Of a stretch of DNA of 14,842 nt, positions 1 to 7,556 are shown in pieces. The stretch's first letter is position 1. Each line of letters opens with the position of its first letter. The stretch is taken from the NCBI GenBank assembly GCA_023388195.1, contig JAEWGR010000172.1:1-14842 (forward strand). The letters run 5' to 3'. Origin of the DNA: Bacillota bacterium (lineage in GTDB: Bacteria; Bacillota; Negativicutes; Sporomusales; Sporomusaceae). Under the pieces are notes generated by a model. That model saw only the letters and a list, made by a program, of their open reading frames with translations. It was not told the origin of the DNA and ran no database searches. Both the position numbers and the translations under genes were made by a program.

Positions 1-75
1 GAGCCATGAGCCGGAGCCAGGAGAACTGCCTGTCTGACAATCACCGGTGTACCCACGAGCGATGGGGAGGGGATT
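1..75 (+). promoter_or_regulatory. Cobalamin riboswitch R1 (3' part only)
   Basis: The window opens inside a cobalamin riboswitch. The B12 box GGAGCCAGGAGAACTGCC (13-30) is followed by the conserved CACCG/ACCCACGAGCGAT segment and a purine tail, GGGAGGGG (65-72). The promoter and the 5' half, including the GGTGCC...GGCTTAATAGGGAAG segment seen in the other copies, lie off the left edge. The tail plus TTAAT (74-78) can pair with ATTAA (108-112) and CCCCTCCC (116-123), an antiterminator that excludes the terminator at 115-148. The first downstream genes are the 357-698 ORF and mutAB-meaB. Identity is clear by comparison with the six complete copies in the window. Confidence 0.9.
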
Positions 76-114
76 AATGGCACAGTTTATTTGCTATGCT
101 ATTGTTGATTAACT

Positions 115-148
115 ACCCCTCCCGCATGCCGCTGGAGGGGTTTATTTA
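115..148 (+). terminator. Riboswitch-controlled terminator of R1
   Basis: The stem ACCCCTCC (115-122) / GGAGGGGT (134-141) is followed by TTATTTA. Its 5' arm is the same sequence that the R1 purine tail can capture, so terminator and antiterminator are mutually exclusive. Confidence 0.75.
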
Positions 149-153
149 TAGCT

Positions 154-340
154 ATCCCGAGGCAGAGACTGACTTCAGCTACGCGGTTTTCTATCTGAGA
201 GCTGCGGGGAGAAGGTTCAAGCCCTCAAATATACAAAGTAAGGCTTACTTATTAAGCCGAGCTTATCCAGTGAGTAAGGCTGCCCTAATCTTTGCAGCAA
301 AGCAAGAGGCTTAGGGCGACCCATTTGCTGGAGATACAAG
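154..340 (+). other. Structured untranslated leader, no gene seen
   Basis: This stretch between the R1 terminator and the first gene has no credible ORF: the open frame through it lacks a ribosome binding site and starts inside the expression platform. It contains possible hairpins: CAGCT...AGCTG near 177-213, GGCTT...AAGCC near 242-258, and GCCCTAA (282-288) / TTAGGGC (311-317) with an inner CTTTG/CAAAG stem. A short direct repeat, AGTAAGGCT, occurs near 239 and again near 274. I see no convincing sigma-A promoter here, so the genes downstream are probably transcribed through R1. The leader matches no riboswitch class I recognise. Confidence 0.35.
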
Positions 341-356
341 CCAGGAGGGGTTGAAA

Positions 357-698
357 ATGATTATGCACAGTGTGGCGCTACCGGCCACGAATCAGGAAGA
401 AAACCTTATTATTCCTATTTCCCGGTCATTGAGTATCGAACCATTTGTTGCTTTGACCGCGCGGATAAAAACCAGCGACAAGGCGGTGGCGGCAGGTCTC
501 AACTGCCTGAGAGAGTCTATGGCCCCCGGCGATTTCACAAAATATATTGAAAGTCTGGTAGATATACGTATCGGCAAGGGTACGTTGTGGCTGCTGACAG
601 ATCAGGCCATGCACAAAACGCTGCTGGAGCGTAATTATATGCTGCAATTGCGCAATGCTTTTACCGGATTACGCATCAGAATCATGAGTCAGGGATAA
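357..698 (+). CDS. Small DnaA-N-domain-like protein (tentative)
   Basis: A 113-aa protein of uncertain function. The ATG at 357 is chosen over the in-frame TTG at 351 because AGGAGG (343-348) lies 8 nt before the ATG and almost touches the TTG. The C-terminal half (about residues 45-110) has a helix, a strand, then the pattern LWLLTDQAMHKTLLERNY followed by LRNAF and an Ile/Arg strand. This resembles the N-terminal protein-interaction domain of DnaA, where a helix of the type 'WLESRY' follows a strand; no AAA+ or DNA-binding domain follows. There is no signal peptide or membrane segment. It lies 21 nt before mutA on the same transcript, downstream of R1, so it may assist or regulate the mutase or be a stand-alone adaptor. 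The fold assignment is by eye only and could be wrong. Confidence 0.7.
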   Translation: MIMHSVALPATNQEENLIIPISRSLSIEPFVALTARIKTSDKAVAAGLNCLRESMAPGDFTKYIESLVDIRIGKGTLWLLTDQAMHKTLLERNYMLQLRNAFTGLRIRIMSQG

Positions 699-719
699 CC
701 ACAAGGGGGACATTTGTAA

Positions 720-2879
720 ATGAATGAAATAAAAGCAGAGCCTGCTGTTGGAGGCAAACTGTTTGGTGAATTTCCTGAACCGTCATATGAACAGTGGCGG
801 GCAGAGGCGGAAAAGGCGCTAAAAGGCGCCAGTTTTGAAAGTAAATTAGTTACGCAGACTTATGAAGGCATTGCCCTGCAGCCTATCTACACTCCGGCTA
901 ACCTGCCTGATTCCGGTATGATTAGCACTCCCGGCAGTTTACCGTTTGTCCGGGGAACCCATGCCGGCGGCTACCTGACCGCGCCCTGGCTGATTGCCCA
1001 GATTTGTGATCAGCCTCAGGGCCGGGACGTAAATACTGTATTAAAAAATGAGTTAGCCAGAGGGCTCCAGGCAATTTGCTTGCAACTGGACAAGGCTACT
1101 CTCGCCGGCGAGGACCCCGATTGTGCCGCCGCATGCAAGATTGGCGATCAGGGATTTTCTCTGGCCAGTCTGGCTGATTTGCTGCAGGTCCTTGACGGGG
1201 TTGATCTTCAACAATGGCCGATCATCATCCCGTGCGGTGTCAGCCAGCTGCCGGTTATTGCTTTGGTGGCCGGTGCGGCTCAGGCTCAAGGTGTTGAACT
1301 GGAAAATCTGACAGGGGCCATTACCGCCGACCCGTTGGGATTATTGGTACAGCAGGGGTATTTACCCGTCACCCTGGAAACGCTGTATGACGAAATGGCG
1401 GCAGTCACCGTTTGGGCTGACAGCCAGGCACCACAGCTTAAGACCATTCTGGTTGATGCCAGTCCTTACCATGATGCGGGCGCCAATGCTGTACAGGAGC
1501 TGGCCTTTGCTGTTGCGACAGCCGTAGAGTATGTCAATAAACTACAGGCGCGCGGGTTGGACTTTTCCGTAATCTCCCGGCATTTGCATTTTTCGTTTTC
1601 CCTTGGTGCCAATATGTTTATGGAACTGGCCAAAATCAGGGCGGCCCGCATGTTATGGAGTCAGGTTGCCGAGGCCTTTGGCGGGGAAGAGGCAGATTGC
1701 ACAGCCAATATTCATGGCCGGACATCGCGTTTCACCAAAACAATATATGATCCTTATGTTAATATGCTGCGGACGACTACCGAGGCTTTCGCCGGGGTGG
1801 TTGGCGGTCTCGATAGTTTGTATGTCGGGCCATTTGATGAGGTTATCAGACCCAGTGACGAGTTTTCCCGCCGGATTGCCCGCAATACGCAGGTTATGCT
1901 GCAGCAGGAATGCTCTTTATTGCAGCCTGTTGATCCGGCTGGCGGGTCCTGGTACGTAGAAGCCTTAACCGGGGAACTGGCTCAGAAAGCCTGGGAACTG
2001 TTCCGTCAAACCGAGGCCTATGGGGGTATGCTGCAGGCTGTGCAGGCTGGCTTTCCTCAGGATCAGGCGGCAGTTACCGCGCAGAAGCGGGCGGCCAATC
2101 TGGCCAAACGACGGGATGCCATTGTTGGGACTAATGTGTATGCTAACCTGAACGAAAAACCGTTGGCAAAACCGGTGACCAATCCGGAAGACGTCCGGTC
2201 AGCCCGAATCAAGGAACTGCAGGAATTTCGCGCGGCCGGCGATATCAGGCTGCGTATGAGCTGCCTGGAGAATCTGGCTGAACAGAGAAATTATCTAACA
2301 GAAAAGACCGTGACCGCCGCTGTGGAAGCAGTCCGTGCCGGTTGCTCGCTGGGTGAGATACTTGCTGCCCTGCGGAATCCGGTTGCGGCGCCGATGACGG
2401 TTATGCCTCTGCGGCTGCACCGGGCGGCACAGCTTTATGAAACCGTGCGGCTGACAACCGAACAGTATGTAAATCAGGGCTGGGAGAATATGAGAATATT
2501 TCTGGCTAATATGGGGCCTATTCCTCAACATAAACCCAGGGCCGATTTTAGCCGTGGCTTCTTTGAAGTCGGTGGATTTAACCTGATTGGCAATGAGGGC
2601 TTTGACACCCCGGAAACTGCTGCGGCAGCAGCTTGCAAGGCTCAGGCTGATGCTGTGGTTATCTGTTCTACCGATGCCGTCTACCCCGAGCTTGTGCCGC
2701 CGCTGGCCCGGCAGTTAAAACTGGCCTTGCCTGAATGCTGGGTAATTCTGGCCGGTTTGCCGCCGGAGGAATTACAGCAGGTCTATAGAGAAGCCGGTGT
2801 TGATGAGTTTATCCACGTCCGGGCGGATTGCCATGCCAGCCTGGTACGGCTGCAGAAACGGAAGGGGATGATACCATGA
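720..2879 (+). CDS. mutA: Methylmalonyl-CoA mutase small (beta) subunit
   Basis: A 719-aa non-catalytic subunit of heterodimeric methylmalonyl-CoA mutase, which interconverts succinyl-CoA and (R)-methylmalonyl-CoA in cytosolic propionate metabolism. It starts with ATG after AAGGGGGAC. It aligns along its length with the large subunit encoded next door: an N-terminal segment with EPSYEQWRAEAEKAL, a TIM-barrel region, RRIARNTQ and VDPAGGSWYVEALT, then a C-terminal B12-binding-like fold (about 590-719). The cobalt-ligating DxHxxG motif is lost: the equivalent segment reads MGPIPQH (598-604), with Ile and Gln in place of the Asp and His found in MutB. This is the normal state for the structural subunit. 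Its TGA overlaps the ATG of mutB (ATGA), so translation is probably coupled. Confidence 0.95.
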   Translation: MNEIKAEPAVGGKLFGEFPEPSYEQWRAEAEKALKGASFESKLVTQTYEGIALQPIYTPANLPDSGMISTPGSLPFVRGTHAGGYLTAPWLIAQICDQPQGRDVNTVLKNELARGLQAICLQLDKATLAGEDPDCAAACKIGDQGFSLASLADLLQVLDGVDLQQWPIIIPCGVSQLPVIALVAGAAQAQGVELENLTGAITADPLGLLVQQGYLPVTLETLYDEMAAVTVWADSQAPQLKTILVDASPYHDAGANAVQELAFAVATAVEYVNKLQARGLDFSVISRHLHFSFSLGANMFMELAKIRAARMLWSQVAEAFGGEEADCTANIHGRTSRFTKTIYDPYVNMLRTTTEAFAGVVGGLDSLYVGPFDEVIRPSDEFSRRIARNTQVMLQQECSLLQPVDPAGGSWYVEALTGELAQKAWELFRQTEAYGGMLQAVQAGFPQDQAAVTAQKRAANLAKRRDAIVGTNVYANLNEKPLAKPVTNPEDVRSARIKELQEFRAAGDIRLRMSCLENLAEQRNYLTEKTVTAAVEAVRAGCSLGEILAALRNPVAAPMTVMPLRLHRAAQLYETVRLTTEQYVNQGWENMRIFLANMGPIPQHKPRADFSRGFFEVGGFNLIGNEGFDTPETAAAAACKAQADAVVICSTDAVYPELVPPLARQLKLALPECWVILAGLPPEELQQVYREAGVDEFIHVRADCHASLVRLQKRKGMIP

Positions 2880-5062
2880 CCGCAAAACCTGATTTTGCCG
2901 CAATGGCTTTTACAAAACGGACCCAGCCTGCAACTTATGACGAATGGCGGCACAAGATAGAGCAGGAAACAGGTAAAACCGTAGCAGAACTGGTGCATCG
3001 CACCATGGAGCAGATAGATATTCAGCCCCTTTATACAGAAAACGACATGGCCGGGATTGAGCATTTGCCCTACTTATCCGGCATTCCACCGTTTTTACGT
3101 GGACCCTATCCGAATATGTATGTCACTCAACCCTGGACTGTTCGCCAATATGCCGGCTTCTCCACAGCCGAAGAAAGTAACGCTTTTTATAAACGCAACC
3201 TGGCCATGGGGCAAAAAGGCCTGTCGATTGCTTTTGACCTGGCCACCCACCGGGGGTATGATTCCGACCATCCCCGTGTTGTCGGTGATGTCGGCAAAGC
3301 CGGGGTGGCTGTCGATTCTATTTTGGATATGAAGATCCTGTTTGACGGCATTCCCCTGGATAAAATGTCGGTATCCATGACCATGAACGGTGCGGTCCTG
3401 CCGATTATGGCTTTCTATATTGTGGCGGCCGAGGAGCAGGGTGTTAAGCCGGAGGTTCTTACCGGCACGATTCAAAATGATATTCTCAAGGAGTTTATGG
3501 TCCGCAACACCTATATTTACCCACCGGAGCCTTCTATCCGGATTATCGGCGATATCTTCGCCTATACCTCGCAGCATATGCCGAAGTTCAACAGTATCAG
3601 CATCTCCGGCTATCATATGCAGGAAGCGGGGGCTACTGCCGATATTGAGCTTGGTTATACCCTGGCTGATGGCCTGGAATATGTAAAAACCGGGTTGAAA
3701 GCCGGTCTGGACATTGATGCTTTTGCCCCGCGTTTTGCGTTCTTCTGGGCTATCGGCAAAAACTATTTCATGGAAGTTGCGAAGATGCGGGCCGGGCGCC
3801 TGCTTTGGGCAAAGCTGATTAAACAGTTTAATCCGAAAAACCCTAAATCCATGGCCCTTAGAACTCATTCCCAAACCTCGGGCTGGAGCTTGACTGAACA
3901 GGATCCTTTCAATAATGTAGCCAGAACATGCATTGAAGCCCTGGCCGCTTCGCTGGGCCATACCCAATCGCTGCATACCAATGCCCTGGACGAAGCCATT
4001 GCGCTGCCAACTGATTTTTCGGCCCGTATTGCCCGGAATACCCAGTTATATCTTCAGGATGAAACCTATATCTGCAAGGTGATTGATCCCTGGGGCGGTT
4101 CCTATTATGTTGAGGCTTTAACGCTGGAACTGGCCCGCAAGGCATGGGCTCATATCCAGGAGGTGGAAGCATTGGGCGGAATGGCTAAAGCCATTGATAC
4201 CGGTTTGCCCAAAATGCGGATTGAGGAAGCGGCGGCAAGAAGGCAGGCACAGATTGATTCCGGTAAAGAAACGATTGTCGGCGTCAATCGCTTCCGGATG
4301 GATAAAGAAGATCCGCTGGAAATACTGGAGGTCGACAATACGGTTGTCCGGGAAGCCCAATTACGCCGCCTGGAACAGCTGCGGGCCAATCGCAATGAGG
4401 AGGCGGTGCAGTCCGCTCTGGCTGCCATTACCAAAGCGATGGCGACAGGCGAAGGCAATGTGTTGGATTTAGCGGTTAAGGCCGCCCGTGTCCGCGCCAG
4501 CCTGGGGGAAATATCGGCGGCTGTCGAGCAGGTTGTTGGCAGGCATAAGGCCATTATTCGCTCTATTTCCGGTGTTTACAGCAGTGAGTTTAATGACGAG
4601 CAGGAGATTGAGCGTGTCCGGGCCCTGACTGATGAGTTCGCCGGGCTGGAAGGGCGGCGCCCGCGGATTCTGATTGCCAAGATGGGGCAGGATGGCCATG
4701 ACCGGGGGGCTAAAGTCGTATCCACCGCCTTTGCCGATATGGGCTTTGATGTGGATATCGGCCCCTTGTTCCAGACACCGGCAGAGACCGCACAGCAGGC
4801 GGTCGACAATGATGTGCATGTTGTCGGTATGAGTTCCCTGGCGGCCGGTCATAAGACCCTGCTGCCACAGCTGATTGAAGAATTGAAAGCAAGGGGGCGG
4901 GAAGACATATTGGTAGTAGCTGGCGGTGTTATCCCGGCCCAGGATTATGAATTTCTCCGCACCCATGGTGCTGCCGCCATTTTTGGTCCCGGCACCGTCA
5001 TCCCGGTAGCGGCGCAGCGGATTCTGGACATTCTCCTGGCCCGCTCCCGGACGACAGAGTGA
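2876..5062 (+). CDS. mutB: Methylmalonyl-CoA mutase large (alpha, catalytic) subunit
   Basis: A 728-aa catalytic, adenosylcobalamin-dependent subunit. The start is the ATG overlapping the mutA stop; an in-frame ATG at 2828 lies inside mutA and is not needed. Residues 1-560 form the substrate-binding TIM barrel and linker, and about 595-728 form the B12-binding domain. DGHDRG (606-611) supplies the lower cobalt ligand His608, and the domain continues with SSLAAGH and VVAGGVIP. Compared with the Propionibacterium enzyme, catalytic Tyr89 and His244 correspond to Tyr92 (in RQYAG) and His247 (in SGYHMQEAG). The sequence is complete and shows no disruption. With mutA and meaB it would serve succinate decarboxylation to propionate or the reverse; no epimerase or carboxyltransferase gene is in the window. 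The reading frame ends in GTGA, overlapping meaB. Confidence 0.97.
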   Translation: MTAKPDFAAMAFTKRTQPATYDEWRHKIEQETGKTVAELVHRTMEQIDIQPLYTENDMAGIEHLPYLSGIPPFLRGPYPNMYVTQPWTVRQYAGFSTAEESNAFYKRNLAMGQKGLSIAFDLATHRGYDSDHPRVVGDVGKAGVAVDSILDMKILFDGIPLDKMSVSMTMNGAVLPIMAFYIVAAEEQGVKPEVLTGTIQNDILKEFMVRNTYIYPPEPSIRIIGDIFAYTSQHMPKFNSISISGYHMQEAGATADIELGYTLADGLEYVKTGLKAGLDIDAFAPRFAFFWAIGKNYFMEVAKMRAGRLLWAKLIKQFNPKNPKSMALRTHSQTSGWSLTEQDPFNNVARTCIEALAASLGHTQSLHTNALDEAIALPTDFSARIARNTQLYLQDETYICKVIDPWGGSYYVEALTLELARKAWAHIQEVEALGGMAKAIDTGLPKMRIEEAAARRQAQIDSGKETIVGVNRFRMDKEDPLEILEVDNTVVREAQLRRLEQLRANRNEEAVQSALAAITKAMATGEGNVLDLAVKAARVRASLGEISAAVEQVVGRHKAIIRSISGVYSSEFNDEQEIERVRALTDEFAGLEGRRPRILIAKMGQDGHDRGAKVVSTAFADMGFDVDIGPLFQTPAETAQQAVDNDVHVVGMSSLAAGHKTLLPQLIEELKARGREDILVVAGGVIPAQDYEFLRTHGAAAIFGPGTVIPVAAQRILDILLARSRTTE

Positions 5063-6195
5063 GCGATAAGCCGCAGAGCCGGCTGCCCGAATGGGCAAAA
5101 GGCAATAAAGAGCCCGGGTTCGCCAGCCGGGTTATGGATGGGGTGGCAACCCAACACGACGGCTTGCCGGGGCTGCGGGCAGAGCCGCTGCCGCCGCCGT
5201 CCGGCTCGCCGCCCCGGCTGACTGTGGCCGATTATTATGAAGGGATTAGACAGGGGAACCGGGGCATACTGGCCAGGGCCATTACCCTGGTGGAAAGCAA
5301 CCTGCCCCGCCACGGGGAATTAGCCCAGCAGCTGCTCCAATCCCTGCTGCCTCATGTCGGTAATGCCGTCCGGGTCGGCATTACCGGTGTACCGGGGGCT
5401 GGAAAAAGCACTTTCATTGAAGGCCTGGGCTGTCAGCTCTGCCAGCAGGGGCATAAAGTCGCGGTATTGGCAGTAGACCCGAGCAGTACGGTTACGAAAG
5501 GCAGTATTCTCGGTGATAAGACCAGAATGGAGCAACTGAATCGTCACCCCAATGCCTTTATCCGGCCCTCCCCTTCCGGCGGCACGCTGGGAGGGGTGGC
5601 CCGGAAAAGCCGGGAAACCATGATCCTGTGTGAAGCCGCCGGCTATGACATTATCCTGGTAGAGACGGTTGGCGTAGGGCAAAGTGAGGTAACCGTACGG
5701 TCCATGGTCGATTGTTTCCTGCTGCTGGTGCTGACCGGGGCCGGCGATGAGCTGCAGGGGATGAAAAAAGGCGTTATGGAACTGGCTGATTTTATTGTGG
5801 TAAATAAAGCTGACGGCGACAACCGGGTCAGAGCACTGACAGTCAGGGGCGAGTATGAACAGATTCTGCATTACCTGCGCCCGGCTACCGAGGGCTGGGT
5901 AACGCAGGCCTTAACGTGCTCGGCTTTATATGGTGACGGCATACTCGAACTTTGGAGTAAAGTAGGGCAGTTCATCACACATACCCGGACCAGCGGGGCC
6001 TTTGCCGCCCGGCGGCAGCACCAGGCCTTGGCCTGGCTGCGTACAATGGTCGAGGAGCACCTGTACCGCCGGTTTTATGAGCATCCGGCAGTGCAAGCCC
6101 AACTGCCCCGGATTGAGCTGGGGGTAGCCGGCGGTGAACTGATGGCGACCAAGGCCGTAAGCGAATTACTGGCTGTCTATGAAGGCGGCCAATAA
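5059..6195 (+). CDS. meaB: Methylmalonyl-CoA mutase-associated GTPase MeaB
   Basis: A 378-aa G3E-type GTPase that gates cofactor loading and protects the mutase from inactivation. The GTG start overlaps the mutB stop. Walker A is GVPGAGKST (110-118), followed by VDPSS, the switch-type segment ETVGVGQSE (202-210), and the guanine-specificity motif NKAD (249-252). The C-terminal region (about 300-378) is the helical dimerisation part of the family. The conserved MeaB/ArgK core begins near residue 58 (DYYEGIRQGNRG). The first 57 residues are a Pro-rich extension, longer than in the E. coli homologue, with no recognisable domain; if the true start were internal this extension would shrink, but no better-placed start and ribosome site is evident. 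It is the last gene of the mut operon and is followed by a terminator. Confidence 0.95.
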   Translation: MSDKPQSRLPEWAKGNKEPGFASRVMDGVATQHDGLPGLRAEPLPPPSGSPPRLTVADYYEGIRQGNRGILARAITLVESNLPRHGELAQQLLQSLLPHVGNAVRVGITGVPGAGKSTFIEGLGCQLCQQGHKVAVLAVDPSSTVTKGSILGDKTRMEQLNRHPNAFIRPSPSGGTLGGVARKSRETMILCEAAGYDIILVETVGVGQSEVTVRSMVDCFLLLVLTGAGDELQGMKKGVMELADFIVVNKADGDNRVRALTVRGEYEQILHYLRPATEGWVTQALTCSALYGDGILELWSKVGQFITHTRTSGAFAARRQHQALAWLRTMVEEHLYRRFYEHPAVQAQLPRIELGVAGGELMATKAVSELLAVYEGGQ

Positions 6196-6230
6196 AGGGT
6201 ACATATTGCAAGTAAACCCATGTGCCGTCA

Positions 6231-6269
6231 ACAACAAAGGCTCCCATCCTCAGCGGGAGTCTTTGTTGT
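6231..6269 (+). terminator. Terminator after mutA-mutB-meaB
   Basis: A long hairpin with arms ACAACAAAGGCTCCC (6231-6245) and GGGAGTCTTTGTTGT (6255-6269), one mismatch and a 9-nt loop. The T-rich 3' arm serves in place of a separate T tract. The A-rich 5' arm would let it work on the minus strand as well. Confidence 0.7.
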
Positions 6270-6414
6270 CCGGTAAGCAGGGTTGGCTCGTTAGACAGGG
6301 GAAATTAAAAAAGTTTCCGTATTCCCGCAGGGTCGACAAAATCATTCTTACTTGTCAGGGATATTGTGGATTCAGGCAGAATATTGTCAATTTTTTTGTA
6401 ATATTATCCAAAAA

Positions 6415-6449
6415 TACCTCACATGAGGCATTTACGCCATGCTTATACT
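6415..6449 (+). promoter_or_regulatory. NarL-like 7-2-7 operator and possible promoter of the LuxR-type gene
   Basis: An inverted repeat, TACCTCA-CA-TGAGGCA (6415-6430), has the 7-2-7 spacing of NarL/FixJ-type operators, and its half-site is close to the NarL heptamer (TACYYMT). TATACT (6444-6449) is a plausible -10; the matching -35 position would fall inside the palindrome and has no TTGACA-like sequence, as expected for a regulated promoter. The rest of 6270-6546 is AT-rich with no gene seen. The link to the adjacent regulator is inference. Confidence 0.4.
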
Positions 6450-6546
6450 GAGATATCCTGGAAATAGATTAATAAAAACTTAATAAATGCCTAAATCAAT
6501 GATTAAATAATTATTGGTAATCTAACAATGAAAACTGAGGTATAAG

Positions 6547-7101
6547 ATGTCAAAATACTGGGAGGTTTTTCAACAGGCTAATCAGGGGATCTGTGTTTTT
6601 AACGGCCAGCTGGAACGAATTTATTCAAATTCAAAGGCAAAGAAGGTGTTCGCAAATATTAGCTCTGAATTAAGCAGTCAATTTAAAAGTATCTGCCGGT
6701 GTTTCATGGCGATGGTGAGAACCAAAAAAACGCGGCTGCTTAATTACAGTGGTGTCTTAAATTATCAAAGTGTTATTATTAATTTTAGCTGTTGTTCCAT
6801 TTATTCCGAAGAGCAGGCTTATATTATGGTTGTTTTTGATTACCGGATTGCTAGCGACAATGATATCAGGGTTGTTTTTACACGGCGGGAAAAGGATATT
6901 CTCCATGCAATTGCCACAGGTAAAACCAACAAGGAAATCAGCGAGATGCTGGGGATTGGTTTTGAGACTGTAAAATCCCATGTGCGCAACCTGCTTGCCA
7001 AAACCGGGACAAGCTCCCGGACCGAGCTGATTAGTAAGAATTTTCACCTTGATTACGGTACTGCAGGGTTGACTAACAATATGGTGTTAGAAAAAAAATA
7101 A
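6547..7101 (+). CDS. LuxR/NarL-family regulator with PAS-like sensor domain
   Basis: A 184-aa DNA-binding regulator with no phosphoacceptor receiver domain. Residues 1-100 look PAS-like: the opening FQQANQGICVFNGQLERIYSN is typical of the start of a PAS fold, and two cysteines (CC) lie in the last third of the domain. Residues about 115-172 are a GerE/LuxR helix-turn-helix: FTRREKDILHAIATGKTNKEISEMLGI, then ETVKSHVRNLLAKTG. The ATG follows GAGG at 6 nt. It is monocistronic or reads into R2, which starts 8 nt after its stop. The palindrome at 6415-6430, and a second one before the 69-aa gene, are candidate binding sites, suggesting autoregulation and control of that neighbour. The signal sensed cannot be told from sequence. 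Confidence 0.88.
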   Translation: MSKYWEVFQQANQGICVFNGQLERIYSNSKAKKVFANISSELSSQFKSICRCFMAMVRTKKTRLLNYSGVLNYQSVIINFSCCSIYSEEQAYIMVVFDYRIASDNDIRVVFTRREKDILHAIATGKTNKEISEMLGIGFETVKSHVRNLLAKTGTSSRTELISKNFHLDYGTAGLTNNMVLEKK

Positions 7102-7108
7102 ATACGGG

Positions 7109-7357
7109 ATAGGTGCCTTTCGAGGCTTAATAGGGAAGACCGGTATATGCCGGCACGGTCCCGCCACTGTAATCGGGGAGCAGCTCCGCATAACTGATAC
7201 TGCGCAGCCTCTGAATGAGGTAGTATCCTGTCACGCCATCATCGCGTGTGGGCCGCTAAGGCGTTAGTGTTGGGCGCGGGAAGCCATGATCCGTAAGTCA
7301 GGAGAACTGCCTGTCCGGCAATCGCCATTTTTACCTGCGAGTGACAGGGAGGGGATT
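7109..7357 (+). promoter_or_regulatory. Cobalamin riboswitch R2 (divergent, enlarged)
   Basis: Contains AGGTGCC (7111-7117), GGCTTAATAGGGAAG, CCGGT/CCGGC, GGTCCCGCCACTGTAA, the B12 box AAGTCAGGAGAACTGCC, and the tail CAGGGAGGGGATT. It is about 250 nt long against about 195 for R3-R5. The peripheral arm, which in the other copies carries GCCACTG...GGGAAGG, is replaced by a longer, different sequence (about 7190-7285). No near-consensus promoter separates it from the LuxR-type gene, so it may be transcribed by read-through from that gene. The genes beyond it encode a 69-aa protein and an OmpH-like protein, unusual targets for a B12 switch. Confidence 0.93.
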
Positions 7358-7421
7358 TTACAGCTACCAGGGTGGGCATTCTGGTGGTCTGCTGTAAAAT
7401 ACTCCCGTAAGGGATTTTTTT
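7347..7421 (+). terminator. Expression platform of R2: antiterminator and weak terminator
   Basis: The terminator is a short TCCC-GTAA-GGGA hairpin (7403-7414) with a seven-T tail (7415-7421), possibly extended by flanking A-T pairs. The competing antiterminator is much stronger: GGGAG (7347-7351) with CTCCC (7402-7406), and ATTTTACAGC (7355-7364) with GCTGTAAAAT (7391-7400). A nested hairpin, CTACCAG...CTGGTGG, lies within its loop. No gene is seen between here and 7557. Confidence 0.65.
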
Positions 7422-7498
7422 ATTGCTATTATTTTATTATGTTTGCGGCAACACTTGTATGGAATCATTTTGTACCCAAGTTAATATCCCTCAAAAGA

Positions 7499-7514
7499 TA
7501 CCTCACATAAGGTA
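7499..7514 (+). promoter_or_regulatory. Second NarL-like 7-2-7 palindrome
   Basis: TACCTCA-CA-TAAGGTA matches the palindrome upstream of the LuxR-type gene in its whole left half-site and centre (TACCTCACAT). It lies 43 nt before the ATG of the 69-aa gene. It extends to GATACC/GGTATC as a hairpin but lacks a T tract, so an operator is more likely than a terminator. No clear -10 was found near it. Confidence 0.4.
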
Positions 7515-7556
7515 TCGGTTGCCTGAATTTTGCTGCTGGCAGTTAGGAGTTGCTAT

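Noticed and set aside
96..314. 72-codon open frame on the + strand after R1
   Set aside because: It starts inside the riboswitch expression platform, has no ribosome binding site, and its protein shows no domain-like pattern; the region is better read as structured leader.
154..340. Possible TPP riboswitch because of a CTGAGA motif
   Set aside because: The remaining TPP core (the ACC...GAACCTGAT and CAGCG/AGGGA segments) is absent.
3095..3976. Long minus-strand open frame (293 codons) opposite mutB
   Set aside because: It is a shadow of the codon structure of mutB, which is intact and strongly conserved; the minus-strand protein resembles nothing known.
6179..6451. 90-codon open frame after meaB
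   Set aside because: It overlaps the end of meaB, runs through the terminator hairpin and the proposed operator, and has no family-like features.
7286..7510. 74-codon open frame over the R2 region
   Set aside because: It is made of riboswitch and expression-platform sequence, with no ribosome binding site.
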